Below, in pieces: positions 10,168 through 25,123 of a stretch of 64,000 bases of DNA. The notes under the pieces were generated by a model. It searched no databases, was not told where the DNA came from, and saw nothing but the letters and a program-made list of their open reading frames with translations. Origin of the DNA: Rhynchosporium graminicola (taxonomy: Eukaryota; Ascomycota; Leotiomycetes; Helotiales; Ploettnerulaceae). Each line of letters begins with the position of its first letter. Position 1 is the first letter of the stretch. Where the stretch lies: the NCBI GenBank assembly GCA_900074885.1, contig FJUW01000076.1, positions 1 through 64,000 of the forward strand, given 5' to 3'. Both the position numbers and the translations under genes were made by a program.

Positions 10168-13100
10168 TAGTAGTAATTCTAAGAGTATAAGGTAAAATTA
10201 AGTCTCTAAACTATTACCCCTTATATAAAGGACCTTCTCTTACTTACCCGGAACCCCTGCGATACTCCGGAGACTTTGCCGGTAGTACTACTCTATGCAC
10301 CGCTATATTAGAGGCTCTAATACTAAAGGGAAGAGTAATCGCTTAAGAGACTACTAAGGGAGATTTTTATCTTTAATACCTGAATCAGAGTAATCTATAC
10401 GGACTTCTTTCGCTAGTCTATCTATATCCCTTATTCAAGAATACCTAGAGATACTACTACGATTATTACCTAAACTAAGTCCTTTTCTTATAGCGCCTCG
10501 TAACTCTTAATTAATCTAAGATACCGAATTAGACTAACCTATTAAGAGAGTACTAGTTATATCGATACGGATTATGTCCTAAAGTTAACGCTAATATATA
10601 TCTCTACCGGCCGACTTATAAATAATCCGAGACTAGGCTTTCCTTAAGCTAACGGTCCCGATAGCCTCTTTCTATTAAAGATAGACTTCTCCGATCGACT
10701 AATCGTTATAGTTATCGAAGTCTCTCTTACTAAGATAGTCTATCTTACTAAAGGATAAGACCTTACTTAGAGCCGAAGAATTAGCGAGATAGCTATAAGA
10801 TAAATTTATCCTAATAAACCGGCTACTTAGCTTTATATTTATACCGCTGATAACTATAGCTATAGTATCGGTATATACTAAGAACAAATAGAAGAGCGAT
10901 ATTATCTTTATCTAGACCCTATAGGAGGATATAGAGAATAGAGGTAATAAATACCTAATCGGACTAATCCTCTTACTAATTCTAAGATAAGCTAAGGCCT
11001 TAGTCCGTACCCTAGACCCCAGTATTCTAACCGACTTAAAAGATAAGGCTATTAGAGTAATTAGTACTCTAGGAATAATAGCCCTTAAGTTAGTAGTCTC
11101 TTTTAATATCTTCTTAACTTAGTTCTAAGCTAGCCCCCTAGAAGCTAAGATAATTATACGTATATCTTCTATACTAGTAGTTCTAAGACTATTAATCTCT
11201 CGCACTCTAGTATCTATTCGACTTTCTATCGAGATAGAACTTCCTCTTCCGAATTACTACTATAACTTCGTATATAATAATAACGCACCTGATATAAGAG
11301 ACAGAGATAACTCGGACTCCTAAGACTTAGGGAGACTATAACAGGATAATAAGCTACTTATACCTAATACTTAATACTAACGACTTCACTCATAGGATAT
11401 AAGATAGTTTAATAGTATTACTTCTATTACTAGCTATATTACGATACTTAATATAATAGTAGCTTATTACGGAGAGGATATAGTCCTTAAGGTCCTACTA
11501 ATTTACATAAAAGATAAGGCCGCTATTTAGCTTAGTACCTTATCTCCGGAAATCACTAGCTTTATAGCTCGGAGCTTAGAAGAATAGAAATATTAACTCT
11601 TACTCTAATTCTATACGAATCTAAGCGTAATAATATAGAAAGCTAACGCCTTAAGATATTCTTTTAAGAATAAGGGCGAGTTATTTTTAAGATAATTCTT
11701 AGATAATAAATATAATCTCTATATCGAGGCAGGAGAGATAAACTAAGACTTTATCGTCTGACGAATATACTAAGCCTTAGATCTAAGCTTAGCTATAAGT
11801 ATATTATTATAAGACTATAGTAATATAGTAAATAAGTTTAAGTTAAAGATCTATAATACTAAGAATTAGGCGAGAGAAGCTTACTTTTAGATATAGTCTC
11901 GTATCGATAAGTAAACTAAGGAGATATAGGAGTTACGATAACTAGTAATAGATAATTCGTACTACTAAGGTATTAGGCGAGATAGAGACCCCTAAAGCGA
12001 ACGATAGAGTTAAGCACTAGTACCGATAGTACTAACGGGATAATACCTAATAATAATAGTACCTACTTAACTCCCGATACTCTATCCGCGACCTTAGATA
12101 CCTCTAGTAGAATATACCGAGTTCAGAAGAAAGTAATAATAAGAGAAGAAGAGAGATAAAGCTAATAAGTTAACTATATTAGTACTAGCCTCCGTACCGA
12201 TTACTTAGCGCAATAGAAGATAACCCTATCAGAACTAGTAGCTATACTAGTACTAGCCCTAAGTTCCCGTGATAATAAACTAACCTTAGTACTCTCTTTA
12301 ATACTTACTAATAACTAGGAATTTTAATAAGTATAATATATACTATTTCTAATTACTAGTTATACTTAACTATTCTAATAACGGATTCTTATACTAACCG
12401 GATTAAGGGTATAATTCAGAGGATAACGAATCGCCCGAAACTATAAGTCTTTCCCTATCTACGGACTCGGGAAAAGCTTACTATAAGACCTAAGGGGAGT
12501 CCTCTCGTAGCTTTATTCTTACTTAAACCTTATTTTAGTAATATTATTAGTTTTTAATAAACTTACTTTAGTACTATCCTTAACGAAAAAGATAGAATAA
12601 ATCTAACTTAAGATATTATTATCCTTACCTTCTATACCTAACTATATATCGCTTTCTTATAAAGACGAAAAAGAGGACGACTTTATCCTAGTTAAGAACC
12701 CTTCCTCTATAATCTTACCTATAGCTTAGGATAGAGAAATACTAATCCTTAGCGCTTATACCGTAAAGACCCCGGATTCGCAACTTCAGAAGTCGAAAGA
12801 TAAGATATCTATTCTCCTAAATAATACTTCCTTTATAGCTAATACGTATACTAGAATCTAAATATTTAGTAAGGATAACTTTCCGATAGAAGTAGCTACT
12901 AATATTACTTTACTTATTAGGTTAATCGACGAGCTAAGTCTAGCGTAATACTTCCCTTCTATAAGGACTTATTATAGGATAGATAGCTTACAGGTCAGTC
13001 TTTCTAGTATAAGTTCTAAGCTTACTATTTCCGATTTCGTCGAAATACCTATCTTATATAGGATAATTTCCGGTAAAGAACTATTATAGTTTCCAGCGTA

Positions 13101-16100
13101 CTAATATTATATTATACTAAAGATACTAGGAGGAATCCTTCTTAGGCTTAACTTTTTCTCGGAAAATAAACTCGACTTTAAGTAAGAGTTATTAAGGAAG
13201 CCGCACTATCTATAAGTAGGAGATAGTAACAATTATATACTCCTTAAGATAACTAAAGTAGTAAAGACTGCGAAATCTACCCTAAAACGTACTAATATCT
13301 ACTTTTTACAAATAGTTATAATATACCTAGGGGAAAGTATTAATTTACCTACTATATATCGCTTACTACTTAAATATTAAGATAAATATATAGTATATCC
13401 TTATCCTTAAGTCGATATAACGTTAGGTAAATTCAGTTCTATAGTTAATACTATTACTACTAGCCTCCTTATATCTATCCTATTTGCTAATCTAGGGGGG
13501 ATACTTATCTATCTATAATAAGAATAGATATTAGGAGTACTTAAATAATATATACCTAAAATTAAAGACTACCTAGTACTACTAAACTTAGCTAGTATCT
13601 ACAAAAGATAACCCTTTATAAAGGAGGAGCTAGAAGGGAGGTACTCAGCTAGTACTCCGTTTCTAATTAGACCTCTTCCCGAAGATATAGTAGAACCGGA
13701 TATATTAGACGCTTTTAGGGCGGATATTAAAGTTAAAATATAGGATATTCTTCGCTAGTATATAAACCTATTCCGTTATAAACTCAGATGATTTAATAAT
13801 AGAATTAATATACTAGTACTATTCAAAGAAGGCGTCGAGATTAATAACCTGAAAAGGGTACCTTTCTTATAATCGTAAAGAGATAAAGTAGAAATAGATA
13901 AAATCTTAGATCTAATAAGAGCTAATAGCTCTCTAGTACTAGTACCCCTCGGATAACCTTCCCTAGCTTCAGCTCTAGTATTTATTATCTATAGAAATAG
14001 AAAGCTAAGAGTTATAGTCGACCTTAGAAAAGTTAATACGAAGTTAATACTTAACGTATACCTATTACCTAAAGCTAACGACATCTTATCCGCTATAGGT
14101 AGAGTAACGATTTTCTCTAGTATCGACTTTACTAAATCCTTCTTCTAATAGCCTTTAGAACTAGTAGACTAATAGAAGATAGTATTAGTTACTGCGCATA
14201 AGGGACATAAAATACTTACTATTATAACGATAGGTCTAGCGATAACTCTAGTATTCTTCTAAGTATATATAGAGAATCTATTCCGCTAATACTTTTAGAA
14301 ATTTATTATTATTTATATTAATAATATAATTATCTTTTCTACTACCCCGGAATAATATATAAAAGACCTAGATCTAGCGCTTACTTTACTAGAAGACGCT
14401 GGAGTTATATTAGCTCTAGGGAAATACTACTTCGCCTAGCTATCTATTAAGGCGCTAGAATATAAGGTATCTAGACTAGGGCTAAATACCTTAGAAAAGA
14501 AGATAGAAGTAGTATAATCTTAGGAATTTCTAAGAACTCTATCTTAATTAGAAAAAGCGCTAGGATTTTTTAGGTACTATCGTAAATTTATACTACACTA
14601 CGCAGCTATCTCCTTACTATTATTAGAGCTTAAGATAATCGGATTCAAGAATATACTATAAGAGGGAGTAAGATAAGGCAGCTATATTAAAGTAATACTT
14701 ATTCCGCTTCTATAACTAAGATATAAAGAATATACTAATTTAACCCGGTCTTAGAAAGCTAAACGTTATAAGGATACTAAAATATACTCTAAGTAATATA
14801 TAGATAACTTACTATATAGGTCTAAATAAGTATTTAATATATTAAAAGACTAGCTTACTTTAGTGCTAACCCTTAAATTCCCTGACTTCAGATAAGACTT
14901 CATACTTTATATCGATAGTTCTAAAGAATTCGGATATAGCGTAGCTCTTCACTAGGTGGATAGTACCGATAAGGTAGAAAAGCCAGTCCTATTCCTATCT
15001 AAGTCCTTATCTATAGTAGAAATGAATTACTAGCCTATTAAGCTAGAGATAAGCGCACTAGTATAAGCGCTAGAGAAGTTACTATAATATCTCGATAGTG
15101 CAAATTTCACTATCTATACAGATTATTAAGTAATATTATCCTACTTTAAGGATCGTCCTTATAAGAAGAGTAACTAATTAGATAATTAGTTTCTCTTCTT
15201 AGCTAAGTATACGTATAAGATAAATATAATCTATAGAGCTAAGAAAATATATCTGAATACAGATACCTTAAGCCGGCTATAACGCTAATCGCCTTAGGAT
15301 AAAAGAATCTAAGGACTATCGAATATAGTATACGAGTTAAGTAATAGAGATATCTTAGTTTTAAAAGTAGTATATTACTTAGTATAAGATAACGAAGCAA
15401 TTTCATATTTAACGTCTATATATATAGATAAATAACTAGTAGTATCTATCTTACGCTAGCTTCTAACGGATAGAACTTTTAGATAGCTTTATCGTAAAAT
15501 GAAAACGGACTATTAAAAGTCTCCTTAGAATAAACGTATCTCTACTTTTAAGTTATTCCGATTCGATACTAGAATAAAGTTACTTTTCTTTCGGAACCCT
15601 AATAGGGTTAAATATATATATATACTTGAAAAGTTAATTAAGAAAGTCCTTAGTATCGCTTACGATAACCGAGTATACGTAGGAGCATAGAGGATATATA
15701 ATTTCCTAAAGGATAAGGTATTTATACGTAAGATATAGCGAATAGTTTAATCGTATGTAGTATCCTGTTCTACTTATCAAATAGCGAAACTAGATAGAAG
15801 TCTACTAAACGGCATACTTATACTAATTCCACCTCTAATAACTTAACTCTATATATTCTATATAGACTTAATTATAGGATTCCTAATTTCTAAGGAAAGA
15901 TACGACTTAGTCTTATTATTTATAGACTAGATAACGAAATAGATTAAGGTTATTATCGGATATAAGGATTAAGGAGGCGAAGACTAAGCTAAAGCTTATT
16001 ATAGGAACGCGTACGCGGACCTAGGAGTTCTAGAGAAGATAATTTCAGATCAGGACATACGATTTACTAGCGGATTTTAGGGAGACGTATATAGTTTCGC

Positions 16101-16990
16101 TAATATTAGCTTAGCCTTTACTATAGCGAATAACCCTAAGGCAAATAGTTAATTAGAATAGTCTAATTAAATATTTATCTACGCTTTGCGCTATACTATT
16201 ACTAGACGTTTCGATTAGTCTAATTAGGAAGATTTTATACTAGCTATATCTTTTGTCCTTAATACTTCAGAAAATACCTCTACCGGGTTTATACCTTACG
16301 AACTAAGATTCGGCTAAAAACCCCGATCCCTTTTCTCTTTAACTAATTATACTATTACTTAAGTATTTACTATAAAGGAGGGATAAGACTTTATATATAA
16401 CTATTAAACCTTATTTCAGGACGCGATAGAGTCGGTTATATTAGTATAGTCTTATATAAAGCTAGCCTTTAACGAGAGCCAGACACTAGTATTACTTAAG
16501 CTAGAAGCTGAAGTTTATATCAGATTAGCTAAAGGGATAGACTCTAGGTATAAGCTCTTATAGAATCAGACTAAGCTATCTTTTATTAAATCTGGACTAT
16601 ATAAGATTATCAGGCAAGTAAATCCACTAGCTTACGAACTAGAGCTACCTGAATAGATGAATATATACCTAGTAATCTTAATTGAATACCTAGAGCTAGT
16701 AGTACCGGATCTATTTAATCAGACTGCACCTGAACTTAGCCCGATATATAATAAAGATAGCACTAAACGTTATATTATCGAGAAGATCTTACGTAAGGAG
16801 CTCAGAAAATAACCTAGAGATAGGATAAGGAAGATATACTATAAGGTTAAGTATATAAGTTATCAGACTATATCTTAGGAACCCGCTTTAATACTAAAGG
16901 AGGATATACCGAACTTAGTCGCTAAGTTCGAGAGCTCCTTAGTACGCAAACGATAAATCGTCTATATAACGCATATTTTAGTAAATTAGC
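10168..16990 (+). pseudogene. Element A gag-pol remnant
   Basis: Plus-strand conceptual reading, with TAG stops throughout. Gag would occupy about 10.2-12.7 kb and protease about 12.9-13.2 kb. RT begins near 13.98 kb (RNRKLRVIVDLRKVNTKL) with a YINNIIIFS version of the YxDD region near 14.32 kb. RNase H lies near 14.9 kb (YIDSSKEFGYSVALH). The integrase core lies near 15.87-16.3 kb (DLIIGFLISKERYDLVLLF, then IISDQDIRF). A chromodomain is at about 16768-16932 (RYIIEKILRKELRK ... PALILKEDIPNLVAKFE). This is the chromovirus domain order. Inactivated by RIP. Confidence 0.85.
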
Positions 16991-18414
16991 CTTATTGATA
17001 TTCACCTTATTAATATTCCCGCCCTACTATCACGTTTATTTACTTCCTTAAGCTCCTCCTTATCTAACTTATATATATAAAATTCTAATAATAATAATCT
17101 TACTACTATATATTAACTCCTTTATCTGCACTCTTACTATTAACTTTATATTAACTATAATAAGAGTCTACCCTATTCTTCGCACGAATATAGCGACTAA
17201 TAATAATATACTAAGAACTCTCGACTCCCTTACCCTATTATCCCTAGTATACTTATTATCCTCTTTTACCTGATTAGTTCGTCGAAGTGATATTCTACGA
17301 ATCTTTTAAAGTCTATAAGATAGATTACTTTATCTTAATATTAAGAGAAACGAATATAGTTTAAGGTATAAGATAAGCAGTATTATCGGAGTCACCCGAG
17401 ATATCCTACTTAACCTTACTATATAGAGTAGAGAGTCAGATAACCTTTATAAGTATACTAACCTAAATAGTAACTTTTCTTAAGTACTTTAATAACTATT
17501 TATACTCTATTATAAGGCTCCTAAGGATAGAGTATACTATAAGAACTAGCTTTATCTTTACTAACTTATCTAGGATAATAAGGAACCCGGCTTATATATT
17601 AAACGCCCCTAAGGTAATATTCACGTCTTAACCGGTATCTATCTAGGAGACTATCTAATCGGCGTAGCCTATTATAATATATCGATAGGTAGTCTTTTTA
17701 AATAGTTCCCTGCTGACTTTTCGCTAATTAATAGATATTTATACTCTTAGTAAGTGGCTTTCGGAGACGCCTTCCGCCTACGCCTTACTATAAATAACTT
17801 TCCCCTGAATAGTCTTATAACTCCTGATATAAGAATCAGATATATTATCTATCCTAACAGAGATATTATAGTTCTCGGAGGCTAGAAGTTTAATACTACT
17901 AATATTATAAAGGAGATATAGTGTAATTAGTACTACTATTTTATAGAAATTATTATACGAGGACATCTTAGAGATAAACTCCGCCTAGTTCTTTAAGAAC
18001 TATAGGAACTAAAGAGATAAAAGAAAATCCGATAAAAAAGATTAAAAGAGGCCGGAGTAATAGAACTTACTAAGGAGTATGAAGAAGATATATAGGCAGA
18101 TAGGAAAGTATTTCAACTAATTAGCGCTTCCTTAGTATTCGATAGTTTATACTAGACCTTATCTCTATTAATTAAGGCTAAGGAAGATATTAGTATTATC
18201 GCAAGACGCAGAACTAATAGATAATTCATCCTCGATAACGCGCTAATAAGAGAGTACGATAGTTCAAAGCCGAGCTTTGAAATATTCCTATAAGTAATAG
18301 CTTCCGCTGCGATATATTATAGCGTATACATTTTACTTATAGTAGAGACAGAACGTATATATAAGTTAATAGGGGACTTTCTCTATATACTCGATAGATC
18401 TCTATTAGATAAGG

Positions 18415-18682
18415 TGTAACGACACAAGACTCAAGGCGGTATATAAGTAAGAATAAACGAGTAGGGAGGCTAAGAGCGATCTTATATAGTCTACTATAAA
18501 GGAAACAAAAAGATAAAGAAGGAAGAAGAAGAGAGATAGAGTATAAAGCACCTTATATATATATACTAGTACTAGTCCGATACTATACCGGGTCAGATAC
18601 TAGTTCTGCCGGGATACCTATGAACTCGGGCCCTATTATCTATCCTTCTTCTCATATGATATTCAGGTAAGCTATCGTTATA
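18415..18682 (-). repeat. Element B 3' LTR (268 bp)
   Basis: It starts TGTAACGACAC and ends GCTATCGTTATA on the plus strand. Near-identical to 27416-27683. In sense orientation its last roughly 100 bp are shared with the LTR of B'. Confidence 0.9.
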
Positions 18683-20140
18683 TTACCCTCCCCCTAAGAA
18701 GAGCTTAACCCTAAGCTCAGAAGGTTATAGTTTATACTAGAATTAGTCTTTATTATAATTATTTTCGTCGATATTCGCGTAATAAGCGCTAGCTGCTCTT
18801 TAGTAGTAGTAAATTCTTTATTAGGTTCTGACTAGTTACGTCGCTATAATAGTACTATATTAGTTATAGCTTCTAAATCGGGCGGTAAGTAGTATTTACT
18901 TTATCTGTTTATAGTAGGAGTCGAGTTAAGTAGGGCGTAGGGTATATAAAAGAAGGGGTTTATTAATATTAGAGCCTTTCCTTTTTAACTGCGATAACTA
19001 CTTCAACTTATAAGTTTACTCTCCTTAGACTGCGATACGGCTCTTAGAGTAAGTATCGTTACTAATTACTATAGTAGTCTACTATAATCTTATATATTAA
19101 TCGACCTAATTAACTCTTCTCTTAATATAAGTAAGTTTCTTATCTTAGTTTTAGGAATAGTCTTTAAGTGCAGTATAAGAGTTTCACGGATCTATAACGC
19201 TAACTCCTATAATACCTTTACTAGTTCTTACTAGTACTCTTTTAGTAGCGTATCGTATATATTACCTGCGATATATTCGCGCCTTCCTTAAGATAAAGTA
19301 TAATAATACTCCTATTTTAGAACTCTTATACTTATTTAATAAGCTTAACTCTAAGCTTTATAAGTATTATTCGGCGTTAAAGAGTAGTTATAAGTATATG
19401 AGTTACTTAAATATAAATATAGTTATATATACTAACGCGTTATAGTTACCTAATTACGTTAATATAGAGTATATTATTTTATCCGGTTTACTTTCTAGCG
19501 GCGAAGCTAAGGACGCGGAGCTAAATCGGGGTAGTATTATAACTACTTATAAAGCTATTAATCAGATCTATTATCTTACGAAATCTATTACTCCTACTAT
19601 TACGTTAGAGATTACTATTATATAATTAGCGGAAACTTAAGCTTTAAGGCGTTCTATAGAGAAAGTATTTAAGGAGTTAGAGTTTATTAAGGTAGTAAGT
19701 TACGATCTTAAACTCTTAGATACTAGTACGATACTAATGCGATATAGGATTTAGATCTTTTAATAGTCGATTTAGCGAAGTCTAAGTTAATAGCCGAAAT
19801 AGTATTAAAGTAAACGAAGGAATTAAATAGTATTATACGGGAATTTGCGAAGAAAGCTATATTTAAAGCTATAATATCTAATACTAAAGGAAAGAGGAAT
19901 TTGCCTTCTAGTTCAGAGATAGCGTTAGATCTAGATACTCTCGGACTCTCTCTAAAGAAGAAAGCCCGTAGGATTAGCTATTATACTTAGTCTACTACTA
20001 GAGCTATATTAGTAGATTTAAGTAAGGAGTTAAATATAGTAGTTCTGATTCTAGATATTCTAGATTTACTAGAAGCTCCGGAGAACTTAGGAGAGAAAGC
20101 TAATAAAGTAGAAGTAGTTAAAGAAGTAGAGTTTTAGATA
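18683..20140 (+). pseudogene. Possible antisense ORF of element B, between pol and 3' LTR
   Basis: The plus strand, antisense to B's pol, carries long stretches open except for RIP-type TAG codons. One at about 19.63-19.74 kb includes ALRRSIEKVFKELEFIK. Another, in a different frame, runs about 19.77-20.14 kb and includes LSLKKKARRISYY and ENLGEKANKVEVVKEVEF. The shift between the two frames needs one indel near 19.75 kb. Composition suggests a charged helical protein. The minus strand is also partly open here, so the coding strand is not certain. No family recognised. Confidence 0.35.
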
Positions 20141-23100
20141 TAGTATTATTATAGAATATAATCAGGAGATTATTCCTAGTAATAAATTCTGATAATAGTA
20201 ACTATAATAGCTTATTATCCTCTAAGTGACTATAGTTATCTATTCTATCTTCCTAGGCCTTAATCTACTAATCTAGTTTACGTAGAGGTCTAAGTTTACT
20301 TAAGTTAGTAGTATAGAAGTCTCTAAGCTTATACGGAGTACCTATTAGGTCGGAAGTATTATACTAAGTTAAGTCCGGGTCGTAGCTTAGCTAGCTAACT
20401 TAATACTTCAGATTACCTCTTAAGAGCTATATAATAAGTATATCTTATAACTCTTACTCTTCTTAAGTAGTAATAACTTCCGGGGGTAGGTTTAGTAACT
20501 CCTAGCTTAGTAATAAGTTGTCCGGGTCCTTAAAGAGTAATTCGGGAGCGAATATATTATATATAGAAGATCCTAGGGGTAAATCTAGCTTATAAGAGTA
20601 TCCGATCTTAGCTAAGACCTAGTATAGTCTTACTTAGAGACTAGATAGCTTCTTATTTAGCTAGTAATTCTTAAGGTTCCTTATAGAGAGAAATACCTTA
20701 TCTCTAACTTCTTAGTTAATATCGCGCTATTTCGGGTCAGTTATAGCGCTTATCTTATACTAAGTAGCTAGTATATTAGCTTTTATAACCTCGATAGCAG
20801 ATTTAGCACGTTCAGCTAAGGATTTAGTATCGGTATAATTAAGCTTCTCTTACAGTATCAATCTGGTGAGTTACTTCTAGTCCTAGCTATTCTATAGCAG
20901 TATATTATATTTAAGAGTATATAGCGCTATACTAATAGAGTCGTAAAGTAAAGTTACTTAGGCGTAGTCTATTATCAGTAGTAATTCGCCCTAGTTACTC
21001 TAGTAGTAATTAACGAAAGGTCTAAGGCATTAGTTAATATACTGATTTATAATCTCTATTTATCTATTAGTTTACTAGTAGAAAGAGGTAGAGAGCTTAA
21101 CTTTAACTCTAATTATATAGTAAAACTCTTACTAGAAAGATAAGACTAACTAAGCTCTTTAGTCAGATATAATTAACTTAAGGGTATATCTAAAACAATA
21201 TATCTATTAGATAAATAACGTTACTATCCCGCGGGTATCGATATTATAGTAGTATAGTATCGATACGGAGTCTTTCCTTAGGCGATCGATAAATACTAAT
21301 ATCTTATTAAATCCTTAGTTATTAAGTAAGAAGTCCTTAAAATCTATAGCTAAGTACTATATAGAGTAGCTAAATACTAGTAATAAGTAGAGGAATCCTT
21401 ATTATTTTATTTACTTCAGATAAGAGTACTAATAAGGGCGGTAATTATAAGTATACTATTTTATATCTAATACGAGTCCTTTCTAGTAGTAATAAGTAGA
21501 AATTATTTCAGCGGTCTTATAAGTATTCGGATAAGCGGAGGAAACTTAATTATAGATTTCGCTAATTAAACAAGTATATAATAGGGTATAGCGTTATACG
21601 TATAGATAACTATTATAAAGTAGTAAACTATTATTAATAGTATAGCTATCTCTTAATATGTTCCGTTTATTAGAGAATAATTCTTAGTTAAATTAGTATA
21701 GTTTCTTAATTAAATTAAAAGAGTTACGTACGGGTTCCGGTAGCGTATTAGTCCCTAGCGATATTAGGTATATATAACTGATTTAATCGATATAATACTT
21801 AGCTAGTTCCGCGTTAATCTTAGGGTCTAAGTAGTCTAGAGGTAATAAAACCCGAGATCTACTATCTTATTTCTATTATTCTTATATCCTTAGATCTTAT
21901 TCCTTATAGCTAAGGATATTAGCTTTAGCGTTATCTTTACTAAGCGTATATATAATTTAAAAGTTAAATTCGGAAAGGAATTCTATCTATCTAGCTTACT
22001 TACTAGTTAAGACCTTAATAGTTATAAAGTATTCTAAAGATCGATAGTCCGTATATACGCTAGTATAGTATCATAAAGATATAAGTTCCGGTCTCTATTT
22101 CCGGAAAGACTTAATAATAGTATATAGCTCCTTATCGTAGATCTCTTAGTTTATTTTATATTTATTAAGAACGTAAGAGTAGAATCTAATTAGATACTAC
22201 TAGTTGTCTTTATATAATTAGGAGATAACTCTAGCTATTATACTATTAGAAGTATTAGTTTATAGTTTAGTTTATAATTAAGAGTAGAAATAGTATAGTT
22301 TCTATACTAATAGTAGCTATTAATATAAATCGTCGAAGGACTTCTTATAATTATTAGTAAAATTCTATAGTACTATAGGCCGAGTAAGTACTAAGAGAGA
22401 TTTAGCGATAAGGCTAAAATTCCGAATAAATTAATAGTAGAACTTATAGAATCCTAGGAAGGATTTCATAACTATTACTATTTCGGGGTACTTCTAGTCT
22501 ATTAATAGTATTACCTTCTCGGGATCTAGCTCGATTCCGTTAGTAGTAATAATATATCTAAGGTATTTAGTCCGAGTAATATAGAATTCGCTTTTCTTAA
22601 TATCTACTTAAAGTCCGGTATCTATTAAGTATTATAGTATTAATTTAACGTATTCTTTATATTCTTAGAGCGTTTCCGAGTATATAAGGATATTATCTAA
22701 GTAAGCTATATAGAAATTATCTAGATAGTTTAATAATATATTATTTATATATCACTAGTATATACTAAGTTTATTATAGAGCTTAAAAGGTAGTACTTTA
22801 TATTTATAGGATCCGAAGCGGGTTCGGAAGGTAGTATATTCCTCTAATTCGGGGTCTATATAGATATAGTTAAATACTACTTAGATATCTAGTTTAGTAA
22901 AGATTACTACTTTAGATATATAAGTTAAGAGCTTATCGATCCTAGGTATTAAGTATAAATCTTTTCGAGTAATTATATTAAGCTTATGATAATTAATATA
23001 GAAGCGTAATCCTCTATCGGCCTTTTTAATAAATAGTATAAGTAATATAAAAGGACTTTAGCTAGATTCGATAAATTCCTTATCTAGGTTCTCTATAAGA

Positions 23101-23837
23101 TACTCCTTAGTTACTTATAATTCGTCTGTAAATTACCGATATAAAAGTGAATATATATTAAGTAATAGTTCTTCTAGAATAATTTTATAATCATATAAGC
23201 GATATAGTAGAAGAATATTAGAATCCCGCTTAGAAAAAGCTTCTTTAAGGGTATAGTATTATTCTAGTAGCTTTTCGGCTACGAGTCGTTCAGTATCAGG
23301 ATCCTTAGGAGAGTCGCTATTTAGATAGTCTTATAAGAGGCGGTCTATCTTATAGATACTAATAAAGAATAATTCGGAACCTTTATATTTTATATTAAAG
23401 TAAAAAGCTATAGTACTAATTTAGTAAATCGGAATTAGTTTCTAGATCCTCAGAGGTTAAGAGGAGTACTTACGATAGGGTTTCGGCGCAAGTACTTTTC
23501 TTAATGAATTCGGAGCGGAAAGGAGTTCAGATTCCTTAGCGATAAGCGGAAATAAGTTAAAGAGTAAAGATAATATATTAATATACTATATCGCTATTAT
23601 TTAGTATAATCGGCGTTAGTCTAGCTAGTTTATAGCTAAGTCCCGCGCGTTAGCGTTAATTTAATAAGATTAATTAATACTAAGTTTACAAGGCAGTAGA
23701 GTTATAATTATCTCCTTATTATATTAGAGAGTAGCTAGATAGCGTTCCGACTATAATAGCTTATAATAGAGCGTATCTAGCTTAACCTGAAATCGTCGTA
23801 TCTATTTAATACTAATAATTATATCTTATTATCCTAA

Positions 23838-24039
23838 TATGACGGCGCATAGTATACGTAGCAGATACGGGCTAGTATCGGTGCCTTAGGCATACCCTCC
23901 TTATATATATAAAAGGTGCAGACTCCTTCAGAGCTCTATATCTTTCTGTTTCCTTCGTACTAAACTATATAAGATCGCTCTTAGCCTCCCTACTTATTTA
24001 TTCTTACTTATATATTACCTTAAGTCTTATATCGTTATA
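23838..24039 (+). repeat. Element B' 5' LTR (202 bp)
   Basis: It starts TATGACGGCGCATAG and ends ATATCGTTATA. Paired with 25124-25325, which preserves the less mutated end GTCGTTACA. The 3' part is homologous to B's LTR. Confidence 0.9.
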
Positions 24040-24406
24040 TTAAACAGAAAGATAAAGACAGCCGGGGATAGTATTAAATAATATCTCACTTAGAAAACTC
24101 GATTCGGACGTACGACTTCGACTATTAGGGAGCTCTTCGCTGAGTTATCTCTATTTACCTTAGATTTTTATACTTCGGAATCATACGGAAACAGTTAGTA
24201 CTATTAATTACGAATTCGATAGTTAGGTTTTCAAAAGAGCTGAGATTCTAGAGATCTCTCGGATAGCTAGGAATTTGAACGTAATTCAGCCTTAGAAGCA
24301 CTAGTATTACTGCGAAATTACTCTCGGATACTTCGAAACTCGTTCTTTCGTACGTACGAAGTAAAATAGCAGACGAATTTTAGGTGAAAACTTCCCTATA
24401 AGCCCT

Positions 24407-24776
24407 AATATTTATTAACCTCTTACCCGACTTTAACCTTCCGAAAGTAGCTCTAATAGCGAAAAACCTTACTTTTAAGCTAGGACGAAGTAGCTTATTA
24501 CCATAGCGGAAATTACAAGAATCCGACTAATAACACATATACCCCGGTATAATTTATCCCCCTTAGCAGAATCGACCTCCTTCTACTAGAAAATATTTAT
24601 TATCCTCTCACCTGACTTTAATCTTCCGAAAGTAGCTCTAATAGCGAAAAACCTTACTTTTAGGCTAGGACGAAGTAGCTTATTACCCTAGCGGAAATTA
24701 CCGGAATCCGACTCGTAACCCCTATACCCCGGTATAATTTATCCCCCTTAGTAGAATCGACCTCTTTCTACTAGAA
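24407..24776. repeat. 185-bp tandem duplication inside B'
   Basis: 24407-24591 and 24592-24776 are direct, adjacent copies sharing for example CGAAAGTAGCTCTAATAGCG, CCCCGGTATAATTTATCCCC and CTACTAGAA. They differ at scattered C/T and A/G positions, as expected if both were hit independently by RIP. Confidence 0.88.
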
Positions 24777-25123
24777 CTTTTAATTTAATACTTTTTATAT
24801 TTACTTAACGAAGATATCTAACTCTCCTTAATCTTTTAGCTTCTTTAGAATTCGATTTGGACTTTCGTTTCTTTCGTAACCTTTAAGTATTTTAATCACT
24901 CGCTTAGCCTCGCTTATTTAGTAAAACTCGGTATTATAATTACCGGAGATTACGTTTCCCTCTATAGAAGAGATAATCTCGGTACTGAATTAGTATCTAC
25001 GGTTTCGGTTTAATAGAAATTTAGAAAGTTATCTTAATATTTAACTACGTTTTGTACTTACTTTATTTCCTTTATTCGATTCTTTAAGGCTCGAGGGCGA
25101 GCCTTTATCTTAGAAGGGGGTAA

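Noticed and set aside
10699..10887. Short minus-strand ORF inside element A (also 17778-17966 and 39284-39466)
   Set aside because: Chance open stretches in RIP-mutated transposon DNA; the first two are antisense to A's coding frames and the third is part of D's degraded polyprotein.
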